64,000 nt of DNA from Struthio camelus. Taxonomy: Eukaryota > Chordata > Aves > Struthioniformes > Struthionidae. Both the position numbers and the translations under genes were made by a program. This document shows positions 36,402-49,636 of the stretch, piece by piece. Numbering within the stretch: position 1 is the stretch's first letter; each line of letters begins with the position of its first letter. The stretch spans positions 8,134,501 through 8,198,500 of the forward strand of contig NC_090981.1 in NCBI RefSeq assembly GCF_040807025.1. Direction: 5' to 3'. The notes under the pieces are model-generated. The model was given only the letters and a program-made list of their open reading frames with translations. It had not been told where the DNA came from and made no database searches.

Positions 36402-37741
36402 CTGGCATGTTTTTAGTTCCCTCTTTAGCTGAAGAATTGTGATGTGATGGGACTCTTCTTGGTTGGTTCCAGTCCCAGTATCAATCCACTGCATGGTGAG
36501 GGCTTCCTTCCTTACTTCCTGTACCATGATGATACAGCTCTGCAACCTGTCCTGCTGGCTTCTTCCTTCAAATCAATCAGGAATGGGAAGACTTCATCTA
36601 GGCAATTTCTGTAACTGAAGCACTCGACCTGAAGCTGGGTGAGCCACTCTTCAAGTGAACTGATTTGAGTCCTTTCTTGAATCAAGTCTTGTGAACCCTG
36701 ATTACCATAATTACTAACTTGCTGATTCTGCAAAGCTTCTCAAATCAATCTGATGAATCAATCTGATGTCAAGTTCCATTTCATCAATCCGGTCTTGATC
36801 AGGGTTGTAGTTTACAATGGGTTTATTTCTAATGTTTTTGGTTCTGTTGGCATATTTGAGGGAATTCAAAAATTCATCAAAATCTGATGAGGATGGACTT
36901 ATACATTTTATCATGACAGTCTTGGCATTTCCTCCTAGGGAGTCTTTCAGAATACGAGTGATTTTAGCATCCCTGTATGGAATATGTACACTTTTCCTCT
37001 TTGGGTCTCCAAGGGCACTGATGACATTTCCCAAGGCTAACAAATCACTGTTGATCTGAATGGATTCTCTGAACCATTCACCAGTATTTCCAGTCTTTGT
37101 TACCCTCTCTGATCCCACCAAATCCACAAAATGGAACTTTGAAGCAATCATCCAGACTGATTTCCAAGATGAATATTGTGCAGCATCAGTATTTTTTTAA
37201 GACTCTTCATATTGTTTCTGACAAACGCTGATGGTAAAAATGGCATGAGATCGACTGGAGTGCTCATTTATTTGCGTTGTACCTGTGTGACGAGCTGCAT
37301 TGCCACCTTCCAACAGGCTCATCACTTTGTTGGAGGTATGCCGGGGGGGGGGGGAGGAGATTAGGGCATTATTCAGTCTTTCACAGGTAGTTAACAAAAC
37401 AAAGCCCTGAAGGAAGGAGCAAGACAACACCATAAGTCAGCCAGATAAGGAAGTACCCAAATAAGCCCGAAGAGAACAAAAACAGCTGATAAACAGAAGA
37501 GAACTACTTGAACTACGGGTGAACTATCCTAATTAGCATAGTAAAAAAGCCCATCCACGAACAGGGAAGCCCCCTACCCACCAAAGCCCCTTCCCCACAG
37601 AACATGTGTAGTAGAAAAAGAGGATACTGTGACTTTAAACGAAGACGAGACCTAGCAGAACCAATGGGAACAAGGATGACTTAACGCAGTTGTAAAATGT
37701 ACTGACACATTCGACTTGGTATTCCTTGGCGCAAACAATCA
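36402..37741 (-). pseudogene. KIF27: KIF27 relic, large motor/neck exon split by LTR D
   Basis: The start VCAKEYQVEC (37708-37741) is cut off by LTR D and resumes [19 protein letters not shown] at 37327. Next come [14 protein letters not shown] (switch I), TAA at 37197-37199, then [12 protein letters not shown] (switch II region), [32 protein letters not shown] and [17 protein letters not shown] (microtubule-binding side). A frameshift follows in the neck (near 36725) and another near 36555. The end QLKRELKTCQ is followed by AT instead of a GT donor (36400-36401). Conserved motor residues are also altered (GERF to GEWF, NSGLL to NSDLL). Confidence 0.93.
37328..37707 (-). mobile_element. Putative solo LTR D (about 380 bp) inside the KIF27 motor exon
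   Basis: Foreign sequence interrupts the exon. On the minus strand it starts TGTCAGTACATTTTAC and ends CATACCTCCAACA (TG...CA). It has a CCAAT-type box (CCCATTGG) and an AATAAT poly(A)-like motif near its 3' end, next to a 12-bp G run on plus (about 37343-37354). The flanks show no clear duplication, and about 8 bp of exon may have been lost. It is not obviously related to LTRs A to C. LTR identity is inferred from termini and motifs. Confidence 0.65.
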
Positions 37742-39102
37742 CTTCAAACACCAAACCAAATAAATGAAGAATAGCAATTAATTCTAAACTCTCAGCAAAA
37801 GTTTACAGCAATTATGGATAGTCAATCCACAACCACTAACTAGAGAAAGATACAAGCCTGCATTATTATGAGCTCACAGCACATACCTAAAGGAAAATAA
37901 GACATCAATATGTGAAAAGCACAAGGTACAGCACATTTGAAACCTGTAGATATTTAATATGTGGGTGTACCATGTTAAAGCATTTGAAACAAATAATAAC
38001 TTAAGCATAATAAACAGCTTTAGTCATTTGCACATTGCCATATGCAATTTGCAATCTAGTGCTAGCTAGAAAAAGTATGAGCAATCTCATCTTAAAGGGT
38101 ATTTTTCCAGTTTCAAAAAAAGGGAAGTAAAGTTTATAGTAGGAATGATTCCTAAGTCCTGGTAAGAACAGAATTTCTATTTTGTATTGTTCAGGTAGCA
38201 AGGCCTTTTGGACAGTTATCTCTTTATTTGAATAATCTAATAATGTATAAGTGGTAATGAATATTCCTACTAACATATTTTTTGTCCATAATTTTAACGA
38301 AGAATGGAAAGATCTTGCCCTAGCAGGTACATGATCTACTTAAGCTGACTGAAACCATACTGAGAAAGAGCAATAGTTTAAAACATATTGCTGGATCATT
38401 ATGAAGCAATGATATAGCCTGCAGGCTAGGTTTTGTGCTAAGTAAATGTACATACAGTGCCTTCTTCCAACTACAGACAAGAAAGCCATGCCAGTTCAAT
38501 GCAACAGTATATTACTATTTAAACAAACAGAACAATTAGAAAATAAAGACAGAAAACCAGATCACACAGTTTCAGAATAAAACATCTCTGCAGTGGATTC
38601 TTTTAGCATTTTCCTGTAGTGGACAGGAGGACTATGAGATAAGTGTTAATTTCAAAGCTTCCAAAAATATCAGATGCTACCCTTAATGAGATGTTCTCCT
38701 TTCTCCCACTCAGTTCATATGGAAATGGGGGCAGATTTTTACACTATAAAGGGCTTAACCATTATAATTTTTAAGAGAGAAGCAAAGGTTCAATCTTGAA
38801 ATACTTATTCAAGTGAACAATCACATTTATGTCATTGTGTTTTTAGGCAAAATTTGCAGAAGCAGTAACTGTATTTCTACCTTATCATCTGTAGCCATTT
38901 CTACTGGAACATCTGTATCATTCACAGGTGTCTAAAAACAAGACTGCTTCAAATCACCTAAACTGAACTTATTATGATCTAAAAATAGAACTTTTTTCTA
39001 GTATTAGCAATCAGTAAGTTCTTTTCATGAGAAGGCAAGAATAATCTGCATTTGGGCACACAAATAAAACCAAACGCACGAGTTGTAGAGCTGATATCCT
39101 AC

Positions 39103-39303
39103 CTGTATTTCCCTTTTCATCTTCTCAGATATGTAAGTTTTTCACAGAGGTCTCCAACTCCAATAAATCTTGAAGTTTTTCCTTGTAAACCTCTATATAT
39201 GATACTTTCACACTGAAATCAATGTTATGGTTTTCAGAGATATGCTGAAATAACTCCTGAATAGCCCGTGGGATTATGCCTTTTTCATCCTCTGCAACTG
39301 ATG
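39103..39303 (-). pseudogene. KIF27: KIF27 relic motor exon with TGA
   Basis: It reads SVAEDEKGIIPRAIQELFQH...FSVKVSYIEVYKEKLQDLLE...NLHI, stop, EDEKGNT. The stop (39125-39127) replaces the expected Arg. Acceptor TTTTAG and donor GTAGGA are intact. Confidence 0.92.
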
Positions 39304-42038
39304 CTAAAATATAAACAAAGATGTCACAGAAGCTTGCAGTCACTCTGCCACAGAAATTACAAAGGCTGAAGATAGAAGTCTGTGAGCTTTATTACTCAAT
39401 ACACTAACAAATCTAGTGTTCAGTGTTCCCAGTGATTTATGTAAATATTTGCATTTCTGAGGATTAGAATATTTGTTTGCATGCATTAATAGGATTCAAA
39501 GTTAAGTTCTGAATTATTTTATGTTAAATTCCAAAAAAATAGGAAAAATATGGAGTCTGCTTTAACCCCATACTGCTCAGAGGGCATTCTTCATTCCTAT
39601 TCATTATGGATAGTAACAACATCACAAAGGCTTAGAAAGAAAATCTACAAGTTTCACTTAAGTACCGTAAAGACCATTCATAAATCTTGTCTCACCGAAT
39701 TACTACCAACATTTATGATAATTTCCTATTTTTTCAAAGTACATATGGATCACTAATGCCTAACTCTGCTGTTTTAAATACTTGGTACAGGACAATGCTT
39801 CCATAAATAGCTTTTGTTATTTATTCAAGAATATGGAAACCGACTGCCTGTCCATGAAAGGATACCAAGTATCTTTCTTCTTTTTACCAAGAAAATGAAG
39901 GGTTGCTCACATCTAACTCTGAATTTAATAAATATACATTAAAAAGCTAAAGCTGCTGAGCTTTGAACAGCCATATATTGTGGCATCCACCACCTAAAGA
40001 ATTTCGCTAACAATGGTACTTACAAGAATATTAAATAACTATTGCTAGAGGAAAGACAGCATCAAGTTAGAAGAACAGGCAGAATTAAATATAAAGAAGA
40101 TTTTAATATCTACTAAGAGATTTACAATAATTGTTTATATCCATTTGGAAGACTTAAATTATAAATAAAACTACCATGTAACAATTTGGGATCATCTATG
40201 ATTATTATAAATAGTGCCTTAAAATGCAAACATTATATCAAAGAAAGAAAATCTAATCTTCAAATAGTTAATTTTAAGAATTGACCTGAAATCAAATATT
40301 ACAGTCACAGATAATTCAAAGGATTGTCCATATTGTGGAATAACATGTAATTACCAGCTGACATACTAGCATGTAAAAACAAACAGTCTAACCTAGAATA
40401 CTGAGCCACAAAGTAGTATCTTACAATTTTATTCCTGTGAGAATTCCTACCTTGACACCAGACCCTAAAAGGAATTATATTTTGATATTCTGATAATTCA
40501 AGATAAGGTCAGAGGTAACTAGTAGAGGTGCTATTTAAATTGTTGGATTTGGCAAAATAAAGTATAATACAATGACATTAACATAAATCAAGATTCTTAT
40601 CTGTTACATTACTATAAATCAGAATCTGGTCCCAAATCATTACTGTAAAACTAGTTAAAAGTATTTCCTTTTATTAGCCATCAGCAAGTTTTCAGATGGA
40701 GCAGAAGTCAGACTCATAAATAAGTCAAGATACCTAAACTGATACAATATTACCTCCTTCTATTGGTCTTGGCACGGAAATGACACTAACATAGAACTTT
40801 ACTACATTCTGTGGGTACAAGACTAAGAGAAAATTAAATTAGTAAAAATCATGCTGAGCAAAATAAAAGAAAAAATAGTAAATGTACTAGCAAATTAATG
40901 ATAATATTTCAAAACCTTTATGTAGAAACAAAATATATAATTTTAAGAGATGAGAATTTAGACTTTCAAAAATTACCATGATGCATAGCCTACAGCAATA
41001 CTAATCAAATGGAGGATTGGTCTGGGGAAGGGATGGAGATAACGACACAGACTGTCCTGAGGAGGACAAGAGGGACCAAGAAAAATCTAGTCAGCCTTTG
41101 ACCTTCTGCTGCTCTCTTTCTTGTCCCTCTTATTAAACAGAAGAAATTGTTACACTTCTGCAGATCACAGGGAAGAGGACCCAAAGCTTGTGATACGGGA
41201 CTTTGTGGAAAGGCAGAAAGAAAAAAAAATGCATACGTGCAGAAGCTACAGAGGTTTTCTGCAAAGTATTACAGAAAAAAGTAGCCTGATCTAAGGTATT
41301 TGAGAAGTAATAGCTTGGAAATACCAAGCTAATTAAAAAGAAGAGTTTCACATATCCACTTTTAAAAAAGTGAAATTTAAATATGAAGTAAAAAAAACCA
41401 AAAGTAAATGAGCAAACAATTGCCTGAAGAGACTTTTAAAGGTAGGGTAAACGTAGCAAGACTTTCCAAACAGTGCATTTCAGAAAGTAATGCTAGTCTA
41501 AGTTGCATGTTAAAATGGAGAATGTGAAAGAGCACTTTATAAATTGATTGTATTTTTCTCAGATATCTTTGGTATAGCCTAAATTATGGATAATCTATGT
41601 TTAGAATAGCTCAACTATAGCATAAACTTTGGAAGCATGTTTTTTACCATACTTTTTTTCCATTACCCCTTAAAAATTCTTTTATTAGTAGCACAATGCT
41701 TAGATATCTTACTGATGCACCCTATGGAAATTACTAGAACACAGAGAGCTGGTATAATGATTCTCTATTCTGAGTAGGCCCAACAGAATTATCCAATGAA
41801 AGTCAATAATGGGGAAAGCTAAGCAGCAAATCAAAGACAAAGAAGAAGAAAAAAAAATATATACACAAAGAAAAAGCCAACAGCTAATCTGATCTAGACA
41901 CTGCAAATTATTCAAAATATAACTGCTGAGCAAAGTTATTTCAAAATTGCAGAATCATCTGCTATGTATTAAATACTTAATTTAAACAAATAGACTGATC
42001 ACAAGCCACAAAAACAAAATAAACTTTCTACAACCTAC

Positions 42039-42361
42039 CAATGTGACCTCCTCCAATAGTGTAAGTCTTCCCAGAACCTGTCTGTCCATAGGCAAATACT
42101 GTAGCATTATATCCTTCAGTCAAAGACACTACAAGAGGCACAAGTTGTGTATACTTCTTCTTGGGTTGAATTTTTGCCAAATACAAAATCAAAAGTGAAA
42201 ATACAATCTTTTCCGATGATAATTTGTTGTGTATTTGGGACTAATCTCACACGCACTTGATGATTATGAAGAACTTTCTTAGAAAGCAGAGGCCTGATCC
42301 ATAAAGCAACTTTAACTGGGATCTCCTCTGTGCCAGAACTCCATCTCTGTGTTCCCCACTC
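42039..42361 (-). pseudogene. KIF27: KIF27 relic, first coding exon
   Basis: EEIPVKVALWIRPLLSKKV and [17 protein letters not shown] are followed, in another frame, by [20 protein letters not shown] and [13 protein letters not shown] (P-loop), so a small deletion lies near 42140. The usual initiator Met before EEIPVKV reads Thr (ACA, 42329-42331). VRIRP is WIRP. Donor GTAGG is intact. Confidence 0.92.
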
Positions 42362-43929
42362 AATATTCAAGGAACCATTGAGAAATCTGTTACAATTCCT
42401 GTCTTCACCTCATTCTCAATTGTCTATAACTAAGAACAAAAATTTTCTGAGTTAAAAATTAATTTCCTGATGAAGTACAAAGTTGAAGAGTTTTCTAGAA
42501 AAAATACATGAGCACAATAAAACTCTGAAAAGTAATTATGGCATAAAAGCAGCTACATTAATAACTGTTAAATCAATTTATAAATTAATTTTGCCTCCAT
42601 TAGTTTCTAAGATACCAGACTTAATCTGAAATCTGAGAGTCACCTCATCTTCTATTTGAATATAACATAGTCATGTGAAGCAACAGTACCATAAGGGTTT
42701 GTTAATAAATTTTGTTGATAAAACATATGCTCAAATGAATCCACTTATTTTCCTATAGCTGCATTCATGCTGCATGGGCAACAGAAATCAGTGAAACAAA
42801 ATATTTTTCTCCCAAAGTTGTGTGTGTGTGTGTGTGTGTATACACATATATGTATACACACACATGCTTTTAAAATGCTCTTCTACTTAAGAAAGGCCAA
42901 GCAGTCCAAACTGGACAAGCACAAAGCAAGCAGTTGTGTTGCCTACAAAGCAGGTGTGATTTTAAATACATCTAATTATTACACATAAAGTATTCCTCTG
43001 ATTCCTCTGTTTAAGCATATACGTAATTAATTTTTATTAATTATATATGTTAGCAACCATAGCTCCTTATACTGCCCCCTGCTTATTCATTCTTACAATG
43101 TAGACAGTATACAGTACCACAACCATAAATATCAAGCTTTCTTTAAAGTTGTCCTTTAGGAACATTCAAAAACCCTCACAGGTAACAAGTGCTGCTGGAT
43201 CCCAAGCATATAATTTCTTTTTGCTCATTCTAAGCATTCTTGCAACACAAAGGAAAGTTTGCTGAACTCCCACACATTGCTTTCCAGAAAGATGTATTAC
43301 TGAACTGACAGAACTCCTCAGCTAAACACCTGAAATTCAGGTTTGTTGAAAACATAGCCAACTTTAAACATTCTTTTATGGTTGCAAAGAGATGAGTTTT
43401 TGCATATCATTTTATTTCATTTAGTTTGTTTGAGGACTTGCCCTTTCAGAGTTGAGAAACTCTGGAAATTGAAAAATAGAAAAACCCTATTTTATTAACT
43501 GAGTAGAAAAAAAAAACCCCAAGCAAAAGCGTGAGGCTGAAATAAGCCACATATCATAAAGGATATAGTGATCAGAAACAACTATTTAAATTTACTAGCT
43601 AAGAATTCAAAACACATTTTGATCATTTTCTGTTTTTACTTATCCAGGTAGCATCCTTTGTATCCACAGGCAAGTACTACTTTAAAATGCTGACATTCTG
43701 CCTTTTAAAAATTACACTTCAAACAAAAACAGTTTAAAACAAGTCACACACGGAAAGAGAAATATTATTTGTTGTTTCATAAAGTAACGCCATAAAATTG
43801 AGAATCTGAAACAGATGCACGTTACAAAAATACTTTGGTGTCGTATAACATATGCTCTCGGTTATTAAAAAGCAGTAGATGTATCGGCAAGGCTTGGATC
43901 TGATCGGAACATTTTGAGGTTGGATTAGC
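42362..43929. other. AT-rich spacer, no gene recognised
   Basis: Probably the first KIF27 intron between the CpG island and the first coding exon. It contains the TG/CA microsatellite listed separately and nothing else I recognise. Confidence 0.55.
42819..42866. repeat. TG/CA microsatellite with palindromic TATACACATATATGTATA core
   Basis: About ten TG repeats are followed by TATACACATATATGTATA and a short CA run, an imperfect inverted arrangement. Confidence 0.9.
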
Positions 43930-44450
43930 ATGCTTCCTACGCTTGCGATGGGCTGAGGTGCGCCTTTGACTCCCAACCTGGCAGAGGACGGGGACAAACG
44001 CCGGTCCTGGGAGTCCCTCACACAGGCAGCAGCGGGGCTCCGGGGGCCAGGAGGGCACCCCCGGCGCCCGCTCGGCTCCGCACCGCCGCCGAGCCCTGCC
44101 CAGGGCCGCCGGGGAGGTAAGCAAGGGGCCGCGACAGACCCACCCACAGCGGCAGCGGCTCCGGACCTCTCCCCTTGTTTACGGCTCCTCGCTAGACAAC
44201 TGCGGCAACGTCCGGCGGCCCTGCGGCGCCGCCCCGCGCCCACAGCACCCCCGGCGGCGGGAGGGGCGCGCAGCCGGCGCTGCCCGCCACGCCGCTACCC
44301 AGCGCCCACAGAGGGGCTGACGTCGCCCGTCCGCCGGGTTCCAGCGCGCGAGCGGAGCGCGGCAAGGGAGCAGCAGCAGGTGGTACGCAACCAATAACGG
44401 CCGCCTCAGCGGCCCCCCACCCACTCGCTCGCCGCCCCTCACCTCACGGA
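43930..44450 (-). promoter_or_regulatory. CpG island, KIF27 promoter region
   Basis: About 500 bp of GC- and CpG-rich sequence lies upstream of the KIF27 coding start and downstream of QNG1. Long overlapping open frames here are due to composition. It would have held the non-coding first exon and promoter. It remains CpG-rich although the gene is dead, which hints at recent decay or remaining promoter activity (inference). Confidence 0.7.
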
Positions 44451-44703
44451 AACCGCCACGGGGAGAGACTCTGGGGCTTTGCAGACTTTATTTGATTTTT
44501 AAATAACCAGTGCACTGATATAACTTGCATTATAAATCATACCCGCATTTTAATTACTCAGCTCTAGTCAATCGTGACAGGAAAAGTTCAGGTTTTCTTG
44601 AACACAAACAACAGGTCATCTCAATGTAGCTTTGACAACATTTGCAGGCGTGGTGTTGCCACAAAAACAACTGCCTGGAGTGTAAAGAGAGATATGCATG
44701 TGC

Positions 44704-44741
44704 ATATATATATATATATACACACACATACAAACACACAG
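44704..44741. repeat. TA/CA microsatellite
   Basis: A TATATA run passes into CACACACATACAAACACACA. Confidence 0.88.
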
Positions 44742-44990
44742 GCAAACACAGAACTCGAAGCATGAGTAGTAAAACCTTGAATTAGTATGAATTGTCCATA
44801 AAAGTTTTACCCTATTAATTCCAGTCATGGCTAGTGAAAGATTCAGGAAAAATAACAAGCAAGAATTATTAAATACATCATCAGAAAGTAAGTATTTGAC
44901 TTAGCAAGTTCCAAATTAGTATTTGACAGACCAACATATGAAAAGAGTAATGCAGAATAACACATTGATACAACTGCTGAGAGACTGGCA

Positions 44991-45223
44991 TTAATAATAT
45001 ATACACCATACTCTATGAAATGGAATATCTTTCATGTCTTCCCTGTGATCCCTGGCATAGTCCCAAAGATAATAATCAAGTAAAACCACGTTGATCTTTT
45101 CACACATGTCCTGACCCTTCCTCTCATAGAGCTCCAGCAGGTGCTTACAAATCAATGCACAGCAGCAAATAGAACAACCACGGATCTCCACCTCCTGTTT
45201 ATCTCCAGATTGGAAAATTGCTC
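44991..45223 (-). pseudogene. QNG1: QNG1 relic, last exon, open
   Basis: After acceptor CCTGCAG it reads [13 protein letters not shown]...LLELYERKG...[18 protein letters not shown] ...[11 protein letters not shown], then TAA. It is a clear match to the QNG1 C-terminus. A possible poly(A) signal (TTTATT on plus) lies at 44487-44492. Confidence 0.92.
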
Positions 45224-46438
45224 CTGCAGGACACAAGAAAAAGCAATTAAATTATGTTCGAGAGACAGAAGTTCCAGAATGTCCTGAATTTTCTCTTTTT
45301 ATTCATATTTATTCTATCCTAGAACTGCAATTTTGACAGCTTACACTACCATCAATAACAGTGTTGCTACACATTTTCTATGGACTACTTTAAGTTTACC
45401 AATATGTATCTATAAGTTTGTCTCTCATTCAATTAAAAGGCCATCATGTATTTTAAGAGAGTGGATTAAGAAAAGAACAGGTATTTGGGTTATACTGCAC
45501 ATTATATGACTATTTCTTTGTTTGTGGAGACAAAAAAGATATCCAAACACAATTCCAAGACTGTGTATTTTTTGCAAGGGTTAACTTTACTCCTTTTAAG
45601 AAGATGAGAGATTAAATAAATCATGTAGACAATTTGTCTTTTCCATGAATCCCAACAAGGACATGTCCATCCAAGTAATTCAAATAAATGGGTCTTTTTT
45701 ACATATGCAGCCATTCTATTAAGATCCACGGACAATTGTGTTTGTCTGTTTATCCTGCTGTGTAATTTTAGAATTGAGTAATAGTAGTTCTCCCTATAAA
45801 TGCAGTCATTTTACAGCAGCAAAAGGATTGGTTTATGTTTTTATTCATTGAAGTTCACAGTTAATATGTGCAGGAAAATGGAATCATGGTTAAAAAGTTA
45901 GATTCATTTCTCATCTTGTATGATTATCTTCATTAAAAGCTATTACATATATTTTTAGATGGACATTTATAAATATTACCTTGCTTTTCCTCATATAAAC
46001 AGTAGTTGCTAGCAGTTCAGTACAGATAAACAGGAATCCCCATACTTTTATATCTTCTTTGAACTAATGAAGAAATCAGTGCTTCTATTATCTAAACCTG
46101 AAAATCACAACTACACTCCTGCTGAAAAGTTTTTTGCAACAGCGGCCTTTTTGAAACTGGGAAATCAACTGGCTTAGAGTCTCTTTAATCCTCCCTCATT
46201 GGTGTTTAATCCAAGGAAAAGTTTGTTCTTTATAAAAAAAAAAAGTTTAACATCTCATTTGAGATTACTGTTAGAGAATGAGATCTCCCCTGTTACCCCA
46301 TCACTACATAAGAACTCCTCATTCCTTGGAGGGAGAAAAAAAACCCCTCATAGTGACAAAACATTACGTTTTAAAATTAGCTTTAGTCTATGCTATCAGA
46401 AAACACAACTACTCAATATTAGCAAGGGAGGTACAAAC

Positions 46439-46634
46439 CTTCACGTAGTTTCTTCATTAGTTCCTCAGAGTATTTCATTGCTTTTAAGTGAAGAAGAACT
46501 TGAGGGATCCTGTAGTCAGCAAATATAGTCAGACTAGAAATGGCACCAAAGAAACCATCTCCTTTGCCTTCTAATACGCTCCACATATCAGTCACAAGTA
46601 TTTGTGCTCATTTGTAAAAGGACACATTTTTATT
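46439..46634 (-). pseudogene. QNG1: QNG1 relic exon 3 with TGA
   Basis: It reads NKNVSFYK, stop, [20 protein letters not shown] ...[13 protein letters not shown]...KYSEEL. The stop at 46608-46610 replaces Arg. Acceptor TATCAG and donor GTTTGT are present. Confidence 0.9.
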
Positions 46635-49600
46635 CTGATAAAGAAAAATTCCCAAATTATTTAAGTACCTGAGAGACATTAATATATAGAGAAAATTACA
46701 TGTACAGAGAGACACATATGGAGTCACATTGTTCTAGAAAACACAATAACACTTTGGTTAAGCAAATATTTTAACTAACAAACAGGATAAAAGAACAACA
46801 CTATGAACACCTTAAAATTAATACACTATTGAACCACAAAGAAATGTCATATGGAATCTTCATAAACTTTTGAAATAAAAGAGAAACATACTAGAAATTA
46901 CTTCAATTCAATAAAAAATTGCTTAGATTACACTCAGATCTCAACACACAAATGTTTGTTTATTTCTACTGGGCAAACATGGTGACTGGAGTTCAGCAAA
47001 CACAAATTCTTTCAGAAACCCTAGTATTCATCCAACCTTTTATTTAGAGGAGAGAAGCATAAGCAGCATGTATTAGATTAGACAACTGACATGTTTTGTT
47101 AATCACCTTATCCCTAATGTTAAGGAAATAAAATTCTAGTGAAAACTATATTGAATGGCACTGTGGTGTGTAGTAGATTTTGCTAGTTAAAGAGGGGAGA
47201 AGGAAATTAATTTCAGTAAGTGGCATATTTGCAAATATGAGATTTTCTTAAGTATTATGAATGGTTCTATTTTTGTCAAATATTTTATTGCTGGTGCTAA
47301 ACCTGCAAAAATTTATATGCTTTTGTGATTACTCACAAGGGGAAAAGTTAAAGATATGCTATGACCTGTATGGATTTAAGGCTTTCACTCTATGACAAAA
47401 CAAAATGTGTGAAAGTAAATCTGCATCTTTAAAAAAAAAGCTACAAGTGGGTTAGAGTTTCTTTTTCTTTATAGCTAAAACAGATGTTCAATTTTTGATA
47501 AAGCATGCCTACCAACATGACATAACTGATATGGCTACTCTAAAATACAAGATGGGTATTCTATTCATTTCCAGTTTTACTCTACCACCCTCCTTCATAT
47601 AGTCACAATTTACAAATGACATTTTAAAAACTGATTTAATCTTACTTTATTGCCAAGATGCTACAGACTATTCCAGAAAACAAAGCATATTTTTTGTCAT
47701 CAAGTGCTATTCTCCAGAAACACTGAAAACAAGATGTCCTACTATGTTTCACAGAACAGCAACTTCTGCGAACATTTTGAAAACTGTTTCTTTCTCTGTA
47801 CTTCATTCCCTATTTGACGTAGATAAACAAACTTACTTCTAGAGAATACTATAGACAATTTTGTATGTTAAATAATAAAATATCATTTAAAACATCACAA
47901 CAGGAAGTAAATAATTAATAGACCAAATCCCATTATAGCTCCTACAGCCCTGAAGCTAATGAAAAACAAAGATTGCTCTTCTGAAAGCATTAAGATTTTT
48001 CCAATACAGTAAAGAACTGATAGCCTCCAGCACTACACCATTTTACAAAAGCAGAGGAAGGAAGAATTCAAATGGAACTTTTCATCTCATGCAGCAATTT
48101 AATTCGGAAGAAAAATACTCTCTGGGACTTTTCATCAAGCACATGGATTTATAATTTCATTGTTTCAATTATTATTAATTTCTATACTGCACAGACCTCC
48201 TGAAGTTTGTGTAAAGTTCCATTTATGAAAAATACTACTTAGCATTTCTAATAATTTTTTCCACCATTCATTTCAACAGAATGGCAACGAAAGCCTTAGG
48301 TGGATGATAATACATCTAAAAGATAGTATCACTTGTCCAAAAATGGAACATTTTACCTGATGATAATACTACTAAACTGCTTTTTCAAGAACACCCTCAC
48401 TTTCCAGGAAAAACTACCAGAATGGAGACACTTGTGCCTCCTCCTCATTACAATGAGCCAGTATCAAGAGATGTAACTAATTCTGACCTATTGATATGAA
48501 GAGAAAGGAGGAGTACTGGGTTGGTAAAAGATCAAAAAGAGATAGCACAGCTAATACAAAAATCAGAGACTAGGTGGATCATTATTATTTTATATTCTGA
48601 GTCCCAGGTGATGGGGAAAAAAAAAGGTGCATACATGCAGTGTCAATGACTGGAAGCTCTGAAAGGACTCTAAGGCATATGTGTCAGGGCATGACAATCC
48701 TGAATATGCAAGTATAACATAGTTTAAATAATTTCTGCCAGGATTCAAATTCAGCACAGCATTTAAATAGGTATATAAATGCACTTAAGTTTAAACCCAT
48801 AGGAACCATTAAAAAAATCCTTACCAGTACAAAAAGGTTTTGTAGGGGTTTGTTTTTGGTTTGCAATTCACTTTTCAGAAGAAAAGAAACATAGGCAATT
48901 TATATAAATACATTCAGTAATGTGCAGTTTTAAAAAATGTTTTGTGTGTATGTTTGGTAAAACATATAGCCAAAGAATTGTCTTAATTTTAGAAGCTACC
49001 CTAGGAGGTCAGAACATAACTGAGGATAGTTGTCATAGTCTATCCATATAATTTGTAAACTGTCTACTAAAGAATTTATTTAATTATCAAATATATTTCT
49101 ATTATTGATAGTTATTGAAGATCACTGCTTTGTTTTTGGATTTCTCACCTTGTTTTCAACTTCCTCCTAATCCTGTATTGAAGGCAAAGTCTTACTTGTG
49201 AGATCTCAACCTGCTGCCATAGAAACAATGTTGATAATATGATCCCTGTCATCCTGGTATTAGGTGCTAACACTGGCTTTGTTACAAGTAGAGCGCAAAC
49301 TCGGTCTACATTATTTCACTCACCTTCAAAATACACAGCTTGCTTTGTGAAAGCAGAAAAACTGCTTCTGTATTGGTGCAATAGGCTTTACTACTATGTC
49401 AATGCTTACGGTCTGGGATCATTTTTGCAACAGCTTTTCATTCTGTAGTCTGCTGCTGCTTTTAATGAGCCTTGCTTTATAAAGCACTCAGCACCATCTC
49501 ATGAATTACATCAACTCTGAACTGACTACCCTTTCAGAAAAATTTTCATGGACAACTTAACAGCCATACTTTAAAGCCACAATCAGTAAGGAATAAGTTC

Positions 49601-49636
49601 TTATGATAAAAAAATTCAATGTTAGAATCAACTTAC

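Larger units (their letters stand above)
9620..42361 (-). pseudogene. KIF27: KIF27 pseudogene, kinesin-4-like motor plus coiled coil (about 17 exons)
   Basis: KIF27 is a kinesin-4-family protein related to KIF7, linked to motile cilia. Exon by exon the minus strand matches it in order: motor start and P-loop GQTGSGKT (42039-42361), motor (39103-39303), switch and microtubule-binding region (36402-37741), then coiled-coil exons down to the C-terminus at 9620. The copy cannot make a full protein. It has in-frame stops at 39125-39127, 37197-37199, near 25480 and near 24515; frameshifts in the first coding, motor, 14.9-kb, 13.6-kb and last exons; LTRs splitting two exons; and a donor changed from GT to AT at 36400-36401. 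The switch II motif is DLVGSE instead of DLAGSE. Some exons remain perfectly open. The introns hold an ERV, two solo LTRs and a CR1; the rest of the intron sequence shows nothing I recognise. Confidence 0.93.

Noticed and set aside
43734-44442. Several arginine/alanine/proline-rich open frames around 44 kb and 51.2 kb
   Set aside because: They overlap on both strands in CpG islands and match no family; composition explains them.
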